Shown: positions 1-8,480 of the stretch, one piece after another
Position numbering within the stretch: the first letter of the stretch is position 1
How the letters are laid out: the number at the start of each line of letters is the position of its first letter
Source of the DNA: an uncultured Prevotella sp.
GTDB taxonomy: Bacteria > Bacteroidota > Bacteroidia > Bacteroidales > Bacteroidaceae
NCBI GenBank assembly: GCA_900550635.1
Contig: URSZ01000050.1
Span: forward strand, 1-16,351
Length of the DNA stretch: 16,351 bases
Reading direction: 5' to 3'
Notes under the pieces: generated by a model
What the model saw: the letters and a program-made list of their open reading frames with translations, nothing else
Databases searched by the model: none
What the model was told of the DNA's origin: nothing
Made by a program: the position numbers and the translations under genes

Positions 1-1339
1 ATTCGTTTATGTTTGTGAGCTGGTGGGATGTTCCTTTCTTGATATCAACAAAAAATATATCGTCCGCCATGCTCATGCTTTGCTTCTTAGTCAGGAGTTT
101 GTTTTGGCGGGAATCAACATCAACTAAGGTGTAATCGCATACTTCGTCCGTTATTTTGCTTACTTCACCTTTTAAATTCGTTTTGTAAAGGTTTGTCTTT
201 CCATGCCAGACACCAGAAAAATAAAGTTCCTTAGAGTTATCGTCCCATACGAAATCATTGACTCCGCTGTCGAACGTCTCGGTAACGTAAGTTTTGCTGC
301 CGGTAGAAAACTCAAAAACACATAAACGCGTACGGTCGCTTTCGTAACCGTCGTGTTTCATGCTCGTCCACGCTATGTATTTCCCGTTTGGAGAAAATTT
401 AGGTTTATCGTCGTAGCCTAAATTGTAATCTTCATTTTCGTTGTATTGTATTTGATGTTTTAACGAAGATGTTGCATTAACTACTGGTGCTTTATAATTT
501 TCAGGTTTACATAGGTTTTTTGTTTTGCCTGTTTCCAAATTGTAAAGGAAAATATCACTGTCAGTACTTATCGCATAATCGCGACCGGTTTTCTTTCGCA
601 TGACGTATGCCAGTGACTTGGAGTCCGGACTCCATGCAAATTCTTCTATTCCACCAAATGGGCACATAGGGCTTTCGTATGGCTGTCCGTCTAATATGTC
701 GCGAGCATTGGTTATTTGTGAGCCGTCAAAATTAGCAATAAAGGGATGAGGTACGGAACGTACATATCTGTCCCAATGTTTGTACATGAGCTCATTGATA
801 ACCATCCCTGTTGCTTTTGGAAGGTCGTCGTCATTCTTTATTATTGATGTTTCGGTGGGAACATCGTGTATAAGTACAACATTTTTCTCGTCCGGTGAAA
901 AAAGATATCCATTAACGTCTGTTTTCTCGCTTGAAATGCATTTGCGGTTTGAACCGTCGGTGTTCATCATCCAAAGCTGGCTCGTGCCATTGTCGTCAGC
1001 GCAGAGGAATACAATTTTTCTACCGTTTTCTATGAAGTTCGCGTCAGACTCGCTTTTTGAGGTGTTGACAGTGAGTTTCTTCGTTTCTTTTGTTTCACTG
1101 TTTAGTATATATATTGCTGAGTATCCTCTGTTCTCAGAAATATTATATGTTGTTACGGTATAAAGTATGTTTGTCTTGTCGGGCGATAGCACTGTGCTGC
1201 CTATTCTTCCCATTGACCAAAGCAGTTCGGGTGTTAATCTGTCGGTTGGCAGATTGTTGTTATTCGCGTAGGCTTTCGTTGCTATCGTAAAACTACACAT
1301 AAAAGCTATCGATACTATAAATGATTTAGCTAGTTTCAT
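1..1339 (-). CDS. dpp5: S9 family dipeptidyl-peptidase, DPP5-like (3' end outside window)
   Basis: Exported serine peptidase that in this family removes dipeptides from peptide N-termini in the periplasm, feeding amino-acid use. The 446 visible codons give a basic, hydrophobic signal peptide ending near AKAYA-like residues 20-25. A WD40/PD40-type beta-propeller follows, with repeated 'SPD' blades such as LSPDKTN, FSPDEKN, WSPDSKS and FSPNGKY. The stretch around residues 180-200 (LMYKHWDRYVRSVPHPF) resembles, from memory, Porphyromonas gingivalis DPP5. Family members are about 680-710 residues, so the alpha/beta-hydrolase domain with the Ser-Asp-His triad lies beyond position 1 and cannot be checked. 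The start codon ATG (1339-1337) overlaps the yidC stop as ATGA, implying translational coupling. The frame is open to the window edge. The family is well supported; the DPP5 subtype is inferred from recalled similarity. Confidence 0.85.
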   Translation of the reverse strand, partial: MKLAKSFIVSIAFMCSFTIATKAYANNNNLPTDRLTPELLWSMGRIGSTVLSPDKTNILYTVTTYNISENRGYSAIYILNSETKETKKLTVNTSKSESDANFIENGRKIVFLCADDNGTSQLWMMNTDGSNRKCISSEKTDVNGYLFSPDEKNVVLIHDVPTETSIIKNDDDLPKATGMVINELMYKHWDRYVRSVPHPFIANFDGSQITNARDILDGQPYESPMCPFGGIEEFAWSPDSKSLAYVMRKKTGRDYAISTDSDIFLYNLETGKTKNLCKPENYKAPVVNATSSLKHQIQYNENEDYNLGYDDKPKFSPNGKYIAWTSMKHDGYESDRTRLCVFEFSTGSKTYVTETFDSGVNDFVWDDNSKELYFSGVWHGKTNLYKTNLKGEVSKITDEVCDYTLVDVDSRQNKLLTKKQSMSMADDIFFVDIKKGTSHQLTNINE

Positions 1340-3180
1340 TTTCTATGTTGTTGTTTTAATAACTCTTCCTGTCGCTTTTGTAATGCCTCTAATCGTGCAG
1401 CCATGCCACTTACTTTTTTGGGATTTTCCTTGTTGGCTTTGTAATTTGCCTCAAGTTGTTCCATGAGTTTCTTTTCGTTTATTGTTTTTCTCAAAACCCA
1501 CATGGTAAGAGCACTGAATAGCAGTGAAATGAAATAGTAGTAGTTAAGACCTGCCGAGTAATCGTTAAATATAAAGAAGAACATAACAGGCATGAGGTAC
1601 ATCATCCAACGCATTATTTTCATTTGGTCTGCTTGCTGTCCGACCATCATGTCTTTCTGCATTCTCATACTCATTACGCTATATAATATATTGGTGCAAC
1701 AGAACAGCAGGCAGAATGCACTGATGTGGTCACCGATAAGCCATATAGGACTGTCAAAAGTTATAATGGGATCATACGTAGAAAGGTCGTCTACCCATAG
1801 GAAACTCTGTTGACGCAATTCAATTGCGTTAGGAATGAAATTAAACATGGCAATCCAAATAGGCATTTGAATAAGCATTGGCAGGCAGCCTCCCATTGGG
1901 CTAACACCATATTTGCTATATGTGGCCATTATTTCCTGTTGCTTTTTTAGATTGTCTTCAGGATTAGGGTATTTTGCGATTATTTCATCCAATTTGGGCT
2001 TTAGCAACCGCATTTTTGCAGAACTTAATACGCTTTTTCTCGTGGGAACATATACGATTATGCGCAGTAGGATAGTGATCAAAAGAAGAACAATACCCAT
2101 TGATAATCCTAAGTTGGTAAGCCAGTCGAACACGTATATAGTGAAATATCTGTTGATATACCTGAATAACGGCCAACCTAAATAAACAAGTTGTTCCAAC
2201 TTTAAATCCTTGTCTACGCCCACTATTTTGTCAACTTTTTGCAGTGTGCGGAATTTGTTGGGACCTAAATAAAAAATGAATTCGGTAGGTTGCTTTCCGG
2301 TAGGGTCGAAAAACGTTTCTGTTTGTGCTTTATAGTTTTTCAAATATCCGGAGCCTTCTTCTTCCAGATTGCTTTGTAGTTCTGCTTTGTTGAACTCTTG
2401 TTTGGCAATTAAAGTAACGCCGAAGAATTGCCCTTTGAACGATATCCAATCGAGCTTTTCATTTAGCGACTGCTCATCTTCTTCTGCGGTACTGAGTCTG
2501 TCTGTTCCTTCATCTTTTATTTTATATGTAAGTGCAGTATATTGGTTCTCAAATTTGTATCCACGTTCTTGCTGCTTTAGTTTCTCGTTCCATTCTACTC
2601 CCATTACCTTGGATGTAGGCAGTAAATATTTTTGCATTGATTCGGCTTTCACCGTTAGGTGCAGTAAATAATTTTCGTCGAGTTTATAGTCGAAAATTAT
2701 TTTTCCACCGTCAACAGACTGTGCTGTCATTGTTACTGTGGAGTCCGTAACGTTGCTGGGTGTAAAGTCAAGATCCGATGTTTGTATGTTGTCGTTTTTG
2801 CCAGTAAAAATGAAATTCAAACTTGCGTCTTTGTTGTTGTATAACTCTAATGGATTTTTTTGCTGGTCTTTGTAATCTTTTAAAACTGCAACACCTATTT
2901 CGCCACCTTTTGAACTTATACCAATAGATATATCTTCATTTTTTAAATATGTGAGTGTTGGTTTTGTACTGTTACGAATGAAAGTAGTATCTGCATTATG
3001 TTTTTGATTTTCAGCTTGCAGTTCGGCAACATCTTTCTTTTGTTTGTCAGCTTGGGCAGCAGCCGCAGTTTCCTGCTTTTGTATTTGTTCTATTTCTTCT
3101 TTACTTGGGCTGTTGAAATAGCTAAAACCTATTAAAACTGCTATTATTAGTACAAATCCTATAACAGTATTCTTGTCCAT
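1336..3180 (-). CDS. yidC: Membrane protein insertase YidC
   Basis: Inner-membrane insertase/chaperone that helps membrane proteins enter the lipid bilayer, alone or with SecYEG. The 614-residue protein has the Gram-negative layout. An N-terminal transmembrane segment (about 5-20) is followed by a charged, Ala/Gln-rich linker and a large periplasmic domain (about 80-345). The conserved insertase core comes last. In the core, the transmembrane segment around 357-380 carries Arg373, in the place of the hydrophilic-groove basic residue. Next are the cytoplasmic 'SSAKMRLLKPKLDEI' region and the signature YGVSPMGGCLPMLIQMPIW near 423-441. Two or three further membrane helices lead to a basic, Gln-rich C-terminal tail suited to ribosome contact. 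It lies 293 bp downstream of pyrG and overlaps the S9 peptidase start by 4 bp. No promoter of its own was recognised in the gap, so read-through from pyrG is possible. Confidence 0.97.
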   Translation of the reverse strand: MDKNTVIGFVLIIAVLIGFSYFNSPSKEEIEQIQKQETAAAAQADKQKKDVAELQAENQKHNADTTFIRNSTKPTLTYLKNEDISIGISSKGGEIGVAVLKDYKDQQKNPLELYNNKDASLNFIFTGKNDNIQTSDLDFTPSNVTDSTVTMTAQSVDGGKIIFDYKLDENYLLHLTVKAESMQKYLLPTSKVMGVEWNEKLKQQERGYKFENQYTALTYKIKDEGTDRLSTAEEDEQSLNEKLDWISFKGQFFGVTLIAKQEFNKAELQSNLEEEGSGYLKNYKAQTETFFDPTGKQPTEFIFYLGPNKFRTLQKVDKIVGVDKDLKLEQLVYLGWPLFRYINRYFTIYVFDWLTNLGLSMGIVLLLITILLRIIVYVPTRKSVLSSAKMRLLKPKLDEIIAKYPNPEDNLKKQQEIMATYSKYGVSPMGGCLPMLIQMPIWIAMFNFIPNAIELRQQSFLWVDDLSTYDPIITFDSPIWLIGDHISAFCLLFCCTNILYSVMSMRMQKDMMVGQQADQMKIMRWMMYLMPVMFFFIFNDYSAGLNYYYFISLLFSALTMWVLRKTINEKKLMEQLEANYKANKENPKKVSGMAARLEALQKRQEELLKQQHRK

Positions 3181-3285
3181 TATTTTGTGTGTATTGAAAA
3201 TTAACTGTGGTTTTGGTGATAATGTTTATTGTGGTTTTTCTGTCACTTGTCTGGAATGCTCTGTTGTTAAAAAGGACTTCGATAA

Positions 3286-3350
3286 AAATATCTCTGAGGT
3301 ATTTTGAAATATGTCTGAGATATTTTAAAATAGGTCAGACATATTTTTTC
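3286..3350. repeat. Triple 21-bp palindromic repeat, copy 1
   Basis: Three tandem units of exactly 21 bp sit at 3286-3306, 3307-3327 and 3328-3348, in the gap between pyrG and yidC. Each begins AAATA and ends in TATTTT plus one base, and each is an imperfect palindrome around a CTGAG/TCAGA-like centre. Units 2 and 3 also pair with each other: AAATATGTCTGA (3307-3318) is the exact reverse complement of TCAGACATATTT (3335-3346). TATTTTAAAATA (3321-3332) is a perfect 12-bp palindrome. A second, differently ordered copy lies at 13001-13069. The rest of the 3181-3473 gap shows no gene and no recognised promoter. Confidence 0.85.
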
Positions 3351-3473
3351 TTACGTCCCGGGAAGTGTATAATGATTGAGGGATAAATCTCGATGTTATT
3401 TATACAATATCTGTTATGCTATTTATCTTGTCTTTGCAATTAATAAATTATTCTTGTGTATAAAGGAGAATGT

Positions 3474-5096
3474 TTATTCCGGTTGCTTTTTTTCGGATTT
3501 GTTGGCAATCACAGCTTTGATAAAGTTGAGGAATAGTGGATGAGGGTGCAAAACAGTACTGCTGTATTCTGGATGGAATTGTGTTCCTACGTACCAGGAT
3601 AGTGAGGGTACTTCTACTATTTCTACCAGATTCGTTTCAGGATTTACACCAACGCACTTCATTCCTGCCTGTTCAAATTCTTTGCGGTATGTATTATTGA
3701 ATTCATACCTGTGGCGGTGGCGTTCCTCTATTTCTTTTACCTTGTAGGCATTGTAAACCAAACTGTTTTCGTCAAGTACGCATTTGTATGCTCCTAAACG
3801 CATGGTACCGCCTAAATTCGTTATGTTTTTCTGTTCTTCCATAAGGTCGATGACGTTGTGCTGTGTTTTTTCGTCCATTTCTACGCTATTTGCGTCTTCG
3901 TATCCCAGGACATCGCGTGCATATTCAACGACCATCATTTGCATTCCTAAGCAAATACCGAATGTTGGAATGTTGTGCTCTCTGCAATATTTTGCTGCTA
4001 CAATTTTTCCTTCGATACCTCTTTGTCCAAATCCCGGACAGATAACGATTCCATCCATGTTTTTCAGCTTTTCTTCAACATTGTTATTGAAGAGCTTTTC
4101 GCTGTTTATGAAGCAAGGAACAACCTTGCGGTCGTTATATGTTCCGGCTTGTGACAATGATTCAAGTATACTCTTATAAGCGTCCTGTAAGTCGTATTTC
4201 CCAACAAGCCCTATGTTAACAACTTTGGTTGCTTTATGGCGGCGTTCCAAAAATGCTCTCCATGGGCCAAGTCCCGGCGTTTCTCCTGGTTCTATTCCCA
4301 TTTTACGCAAAATGGTAGAATCGAGTCCTTGGGCTTGCATGCTCAATGGCACTTCGTATATTGTAGGTAGGTCAATGCTTTGAACAACGGCATTGAAATC
4401 AACATTGCAGAAACTGGCAACTTTCTTGCGTAGACCTTCATTAAGTTCGTGCTCTGCTCTCAAGACTATGATGTCAGGCTGTATTCCTAAACTCTGCAAC
4501 TCTTTCACGGAGTGTTGCGTAGGCTTGGTTTTCAATTCTTTGGCAGCTGAAAGATACGGAACGTAAGTAAGGTGCACGCATATAGCGTCACGCCCTAATT
4601 CCCATTTTAATTGACGAATGGCTTCGAGGAAAGGCAGGCCTTCAATATCGCCGACTGTTCCGCCGATTTCTGTTATTACAAAATCAAAATGGTACTTGTT
4701 TCCTAAATACAGGATGTCTCTTTTTATTTCGTCGGTTATATGCGGAACTACTTGTATAGTTTTTCCTAAGTAATCTCCGCGCCGTTCCTTTTCGATAACG
4801 CTCTGGTATATACGTCCGGTTGTTATGTTGTTTTGCCTTGTGGTTTTTATTCCGGTAAAACGTTCGTAGTGTCCTAAATCCAAATCGGTTTCTTGTCCGT
4901 CTGCTGTTACATAACATTCTCCATGTTCATAAGGATTCAGCGTACCCGGGTCAATATTAATATAAGGGTCGAATTTCTGTATCGTTATGTTATACCCTCT
5001 CGCTTGTAATAGCTTTCCTATCGAAGACGAAATAATACCTTTTCCCAATGAAGAAGCAACACCGCCGGTTACGAATATATACTTTGTTTTAGCCAC
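3474..5096 (-). CDS. pyrG: CTP synthase (glutamine-hydrolysing)
   Basis: Converts UTP to CTP using ATP and glutamine, the last step of pyrimidine nucleotide synthesis, in the cytoplasm. The 540-residue length is typical. The N-terminal amidoligase domain (about 1-270) starts with a P-loop-like GGVASSLGKGIISSS segment and contains the DPYINIDPGTLNPYEHGE block. The C-terminal class I glutamine amidotransferase domain (about 295-530) has nucleophile Cys382 in FGICLGMQ. His508 and Glu510 lie in FHPEYSS, completing the triad. It is transcribed divergently from the DUF3078-like gene. A TATTTTTG -7-like box lies on the minus strand at 5185-5178, about 80 bp upstream of the start. No terminator was recognised after the gene, so it may be co-transcribed with yidC. 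Confidence 0.98.
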   Translation of the reverse strand: MAKTKYIFVTGGVASSLGKGIISSSIGKLLQARGYNITIQKFDPYINIDPGTLNPYEHGECYVTADGQETDLDLGHYERFTGIKTTRQNNITTGRIYQSVIEKERRGDYLGKTIQVVPHITDEIKRDILYLGNKYHFDFVITEIGGTVGDIEGLPFLEAIRQLKWELGRDAICVHLTYVPYLSAAKELKTKPTQHSVKELQSLGIQPDIIVLRAEHELNEGLRKKVASFCNVDFNAVVQSIDLPTIYEVPLSMQAQGLDSTILRKMGIEPGETPGLGPWRAFLERRHKATKVVNIGLVGKYDLQDAYKSILESLSQAGTYNDRKVVPCFINSEKLFNNNVEEKLKNMDGIVICPGFGQRGIEGKIVAAKYCREHNIPTFGICLGMQMMVVEYARDVLGYEDANSVEMDEKTQHNVIDLMEEQKNITNLGGTMRLGAYKCVLDENSLVYNAYKVKEIEERHRHRYEFNNTYRKEFEQAGMKCVGVNPETNLVEIVEVPSLSWYVGTQFHPEYSSTVLHPHPLFLNFIKAVIANKSEKKQPE

Positions 5097-5177
5097 GTCG
5101 ATAATATTTTTAATTTAAGACTTTTCGTTCATTTGTTTGGTTTTATCTATTTAGCGTAATAAATACCAAATTGCTTG

Positions 5178-5185
5178 CAAAAATA
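5178..5185 (-). promoter_or_regulatory. Putative pyrG promoter, -7 element
   Basis: On the minus strand this reads TATTTTTG, matching the Bacteroidota TAnnTTTG -7 consensus. The position about 19 bp upstream (CAAC) does not match the TTTG -33 element. It is therefore a plausible but incomplete promoter, and it would give a leader of roughly 75 nt. Confidence 0.4.
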
Positions 5186-5204
5186 CAAATTTTTAGTCTA
5201 TGTG

Positions 5205-5235
5205 GTTGTGACAACGATAAAATAAATTACCTTTG
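5205..5235 (+). promoter_or_regulatory. Putative promoter of the DUF3078/nuclease operon
   Basis: GTTG at 5205-5208, exactly 19 bp, then TACCTTTG at 5228-5235. This fits the Bacteroidota primary-sigma pattern TTTG-N19-TAnnTTTG with one mismatch in the -33 box. Transcription would begin near 5240. That rules out the long reading frame opening at 5171 and supports the ATG at 5264, with a leader of about 23 nt. Confidence 0.6.
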
Positions 5236-5263
5236 CAATATGATATTATCCCCTGTGTCAGAA

Positions 5264-6595
5264 ATGAGGCTTTCTTTTTTAGTTATTGTATTGTTCTTAA
5301 ATTTTTGCTGTGCGTCTGCACAGTCGCATTTACAACGTCGGCAGACATCAAAGCAGCCCTCATATAATGAACTGGTTGTAAAAAAATATATTGATACCTT
5401 ACAGACTATAATTAAAGCGGATACCCTAACTGAAGTTGAGAGCGTTCTGAATAATCCTTATTACTATCCTTTGGTGCTGACGCCGACATTTTATTATTTC
5501 CCGGTTAAAAATGTTATGGCTTGTAACTGGACTCCGAAGCGTATACATTCAGACAATCCGTTGAAAATAAAAATGCCGGTTGCTTTAGAAGACAGCTTGT
5601 CATCTGTTATTACGCGTAATTTAATGTGGGTGTATACACAGCGGCCTTGGCTTACAACAATAACGGAGCAGGACATATCTAACGCAGAAGGAATTCGTGC
5701 GGATATAAAATCGCCTCCTGTAAAGGAGAATATAAAGATAACGCCTGCTGATAATAAAATAGATTTGGGGCTTGATGATGCTACAATAAATGTAGTTACT
5801 CGTAAACCGAATTTTTGGTCTTTCGGCGGTTCTTTCTCTTTACAGTTCTCGCAAAGCTATATTTCCGACAATTGGTATCAAGGTGGTAATAGTAACCATT
5901 CTTTCTTGTCAACGGCTAATTTAAGAGCTAATTATAACAATAAGTCAAAGTTGATTTTTGAAAACTCTCTCGAATTACGCTTAGGATTCCTTGAATACAA
6001 GGATGATAAGAAGCATAGGTATCGCACGAACGACGATAAGATTTTTATGTCGAACAAATTAGGCTTGCAAGCGTTTAAAAATTGGTATTATACATTCTTA
6101 CTACAGACACAGACGCAATTTTACCCGAATTACAGCGCAAACAGTGATTATGTAAATTCGGACTTTTTATCTCCGCTCACGTCCAATTTTTCAATAGGTA
6201 TGGAGTATAAGCTTAATGTCAAGAATTTTAATTTGTCGGCAAATATTGGTGCTTTGTCGTATAATTTCAAGTATGTAGACAGGAATAATTTGCGAGGAAA
6301 TTATGGGATAAGAGCACCTCATAGCTCTGATACGGAGTTTGGTTCTACTATAACGATTAATTATACGTGGAATATATTTAAAAATGTATCGCAAACCTGT
6401 CGTATATATTATTACACCAATTATGAACGTGTTCAGGTTGATATAGAGAACACAACAAAATTTTCGTTTAACAAGTATCTTAATACACAGTTGTATTTAT
6501 ATCCTCGTTTTGATGATACTTATTACAAGGACGGGAAATCTGAATTTTTCCAATTCAAAGAACTGTGGTCGCTTGCTTTTAATTACTCGTTCTAA
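5264..6595 (+). CDS. Exported DUF3078-like outer-membrane beta-barrel protein
   Basis: The function is not known. From the ATG at 5264 the product is 443 residues and starts with a clean signal peptide (MRLSFLVIVLFLNF..., cleavage likely after ASA before QS). An upstream in-frame extension to 5171 would place the hydrophobic stretch internally and would start ahead of the predicted promoter, so it was rejected. The C-terminal two thirds alternate aromatic and polar residues as in beta-strands. They contain FWSFGGSFSLQFSQSYISDNW followed by YQGGN and, later, FENSLELRLG, which is the pattern of the Bacteroidota DUF3078 family. The protein ends in Phe (NYSF), as outer-membrane barrels often do. 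An endonuclease gene follows within 4-28 bp, so the two are probably one operon. Export and a barrel fold are well supported; the family name rests on recalled motifs. Confidence 0.75.
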   Translation: MRLSFLVIVLFLNFCCASAQSHLQRRQTSKQPSYNELVVKKYIDTLQTIIKADTLTEVESVLNNPYYYPLVLTPTFYYFPVKNVMACNWTPKRIHSDNPLKIKMPVALEDSLSSVITRNLMWVYTQRPWLTTITEQDISNAEGIRADIKSPPVKENIKITPADNKIDLGLDDATINVVTRKPNFWSFGGSFSLQFSQSYISDNWYQGGNSNHSFLSTANLRANYNNKSKLIFENSLELRLGFLEYKDDKKHRYRTNDDKIFMSNKLGLQAFKNWYYTFLLQTQTQFYPNYSANSDYVNSDFLSPLTSNFSIGMEYKLNVKNFNLSANIGALSYNFKYVDRNNLRGNYGIRAPHSSDTEFGSTITINYTWNIFKNVSQTCRIYYYTNYERVQVDIENTTKFSFNKYLNTQLYLYPRFDDTYYKDGKSEFFQFKELWSLAFNYSF

Positions 6596-6623
6596 GTGAG
6601 TGAAATTACTTTTCGTTTATAAC

Positions 6624-7523
6624 ATGCTACGGAAAAAGTTTGTATATATAGTTATTGTATTTGTTTGTGGTATAATAGTCTTAGCTGACAAATATAAAGA
6701 AGATAATAAAAACATTACAAGAAAAGAAGTCGTTGTTTCCAATCGAAACACAAATTTGAATCCATTTCCGGAGCAACAGTCTGCTAAGATTAAAGAAAAT
6801 GCCGAGGATGTTGCAAACGAAGAAAATGAAAATATTAAAGGCTTAGAGATACCACTTGCACCAAAGAATACCCAAAGTTTGTTGTTGAAGCGTAAAGCAT
6901 ATACTGTTTCATTTAATAAGATGACAAATCAGCCGAACTGGGTTGCATGGTGTCTTACGGATGATGAACTGTCCGGCAAGGTGTCACGTAGTAAGGACTT
7001 TTACGAGGATCCGGATCTTCCATTAATGCACCGCGTTGTTTCAGAAGATTACAAAGGTTGTGGATACGACCGTGGCCATATGGCACCTGCTGCTGATATG
7101 AAATTCAGCGCACGTGCAATGCGTGAATGCTTTTATATGAGTAATATTTGTCCGCAGAACCATGAACTTAATGCAGGCGGATGGGAAAAGGTCGAAAGAG
7201 CATGCAGACGGTGGGCTGAAAAATACAAGAAGGTATATATAGTCTGTGGCCCAATATTTAGTGGAAAAAGTAAATCTATAGGTCGCGAACACATTATAAT
7301 GGTACCGGATTCTTTTTTTAAATGTATTTATACAAAAGGGAAAAAAGGACATCAAGCTATAGCCTTTATTTTTAAAAATACATCGACAAAACAAAACATG
7401 AATGAAGCGGTTGTTTGTGTTGACAAGGTTGAAGAAATAACGGGAATGGATTTCTTCTATATGCTTCCTGATGATATTGAATGCGAAATAGAACAAAGTT
7501 GTAGTCTAAAACAGTGGCAGTAG
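6624..7523 (+). CDS. DNA/RNA non-specific endonuclease (NUC1/beta-beta-alpha-Me), exported or membrane-anchored
   Basis: Sugar-non-specific nuclease of the Serratia NucA/EndoG family, cleaving DNA and RNA with a single metal ion. Numbering from the ATG at 6624 (299 residues), the active-site motif DRGHMAPAAD places catalytic His at 152. Asn183 in HELNAGGW fits the metal ligand and Glu191 the conserved acidic residue downstream, with spacing close to the family pattern. The N-terminus has a short basic start and one hydrophobic segment (about 5-22). A charged, low-complexity linker runs to about residue 75, so the catalytic domain probably works outside the cytoplasm. A GTG at 6600 would add 8 residues; I prefer the ATG because it sits directly before the signal/anchor. 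It directly follows the DUF3078-like gene. A periplasmic or surface nutrient-scavenging role is an inference. Confidence 0.9.
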   Translation: MLRKKFVYIVIVFVCGIIVLADKYKEDNKNITRKEVVVSNRNTNLNPFPEQQSAKIKENAEDVANEENENIKGLEIPLAPKNTQSLLLKRKAYTVSFNKMTNQPNWVAWCLTDDELSGKVSRSKDFYEDPDLPLMHRVVSEDYKGCGYDRGHMAPAADMKFSARAMRECFYMSNICPQNHELNAGGWEKVERACRRWAEKYKKVYIVCGPIFSGKSKSIGREHIIMVPDSFFKCIYTKGKKGHQAIAFIFKNTSTKQNMNEAVVCVDKVEEITGMDFFYMLPDDIECEIEQSCSLKQWQ

Positions 7524-7601
7524 CACAATGTCCTACGATAGGAGCGACAAGGTGTAAAACAATATCTATCCGTATTAACTTATTCTTTCATTAGTTCTTT
7601 G

Positions 7602-7609
7602 TATTTTTG
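7602..7609 (+). promoter_or_regulatory. Putative nadC promoter, -7 element
   Basis: TATTTTTG matches the TAnnTTTG -7 consensus. The -33 position 19 bp upstream reads CTTA, a poor match to TTTG. Transcription would start near 7615, giving a short leader before the ATG at 7632. An AAGAGG run abuts that ATG, with no room for normal Shine-Dalgarno spacing. Confidence 0.4.
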
Positions 7610-7631
7610 CTAACAATTAAAATTTAAGAGG

Positions 7632-8480
7632 ATGTATACAGAAAAGGAATTAGTGGACAAACTTATAGACTTGTCTTTTGCAGAAGATATTGGTGATGGA
7701 GATCATACAACATTATGCTGTATTCCAGAAGAAGCTCGTGGAAAGTCCCGTATGATTATAAAAGAAGAAGGAATACTTGCCGGCGTAAAGATTGCGGAGG
7801 AAGTATTCAATAGATTTGATTCAACATTGAAAGTCGAAATTTTGATAAACGACGGAACAAAAGTCAAACCTAGAGATGTGGCAATGGTTGTTGAAGGCAG
7901 CGTAAGAAGCCTTTTGCAAACCGAACGTCTTATGCTAAATATAGTTCAACGAATGAGCGGAATAGCAACAATAACACATAAATATATGGAATTGTTGAAA
8001 GGAACAAAGGCTAAAGTTTTGGACACTCGTAAGACGACTCCCGGAATGAGGATACTTGAAAAGATGGCTGTTAAAATAGGAGGTGGCGAAAATCACAGAA
8101 TCGGCTTATTCGATATGATCTTATTAAAAGATAATCATGTCGATTTTGCTGGCGGAATATCGAATGCGATTGATCGCTGCCACGAGTATTTAGAAGCCAA
8201 AAATAAAGATTTGAAAATAGAAATAGAGGTTCGTTCTATAGATGAACTCAATCAAGTTCTCGAACATGGTGGTGTCAACCGTATAATGTTAGACAATTTT
8301 TCTGTAGAAAGCACACGAATGGCTGTTGACTTGATAGGTGGAAAATACGAAATAGAGTCTAGCGGCGGTATAACTTTGGATACGATTAGAAGTTATGCAG
8401 AATGTGGAGTTGATTATATATCTGTTGGTGCACTGACACATTCTGTAAAGAGCTTGGATATTTCATTTAAAGCATGCTGA
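7632..8480 (+). CDS. nadC: Carboxylating nicotinate-nucleotide diphosphorylase (quinolinate phosphoribosyltransferase)
   Basis: Cytoplasmic enzyme of de novo NAD synthesis. It turns quinolinate and PRPP into nicotinate mononucleotide, CO2 and pyrophosphate. The 282-residue length is normal. The N-terminal domain is followed by the barrel with the expected substrate-binding motifs: LQTERLMLNIVQRMSGIAT (about 95-113), DTRKTTPG (131-138, with Arg133 and Lys134), GGGENHRIGL (His155, Arg156), and LLKDNH (Lys166, Asp167, His169). Near the end, SSGGITLDTI matches the phosphate-binding region. It is preceded by a 108-bp gap and a candidate promoter. Its last 7 bp overlap a possible start of the downstream dipeptidase gene, so the two are probably co-transcribed. 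nadA and nadB are not in the window. Confidence 0.97.
   Translation: MYTEKELVDKLIDLSFAEDIGDGDHTTLCCIPEEARGKSRMIIKEEGILAGVKIAEEVFNRFDSTLKVEILINDGTKVKPRDVAMVVEGSVRSLLQTERLMLNIVQRMSGIATITHKYMELLKGTKAKVLDTRKTTPGMRILEKMAVKIGGGENHRIGLFDMILLKDNHVDFAGGISNAIDRCHEYLEAKNKDLKIEIEVRSIDELNQVLEHGGVNRIMLDNFSVESTRMAVDLIGGKYEIESSGGITLDTIRSYAECGVDYISVGALTHSVKSLDISFKAC

Noticed and set aside
5171..5263. N-terminal extension of the DUF3078-like protein
   Set aside because: It begins with TTG, lies upstream of the predicted transcription start, and would bury the signal peptide.
7041..7496. A 151-codon minus-strand open frame opposite the endonuclease gene
   Set aside because: It is antisense to a clearly conserved catalytic domain and has no recognisable protein features of its own.
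7531..7543. Small hairpin TCCTA-CGA-TAGGA after the endonuclease gene, considered as a terminator
   Set aside because: Only five base pairs and no following T-run; not enough to call.
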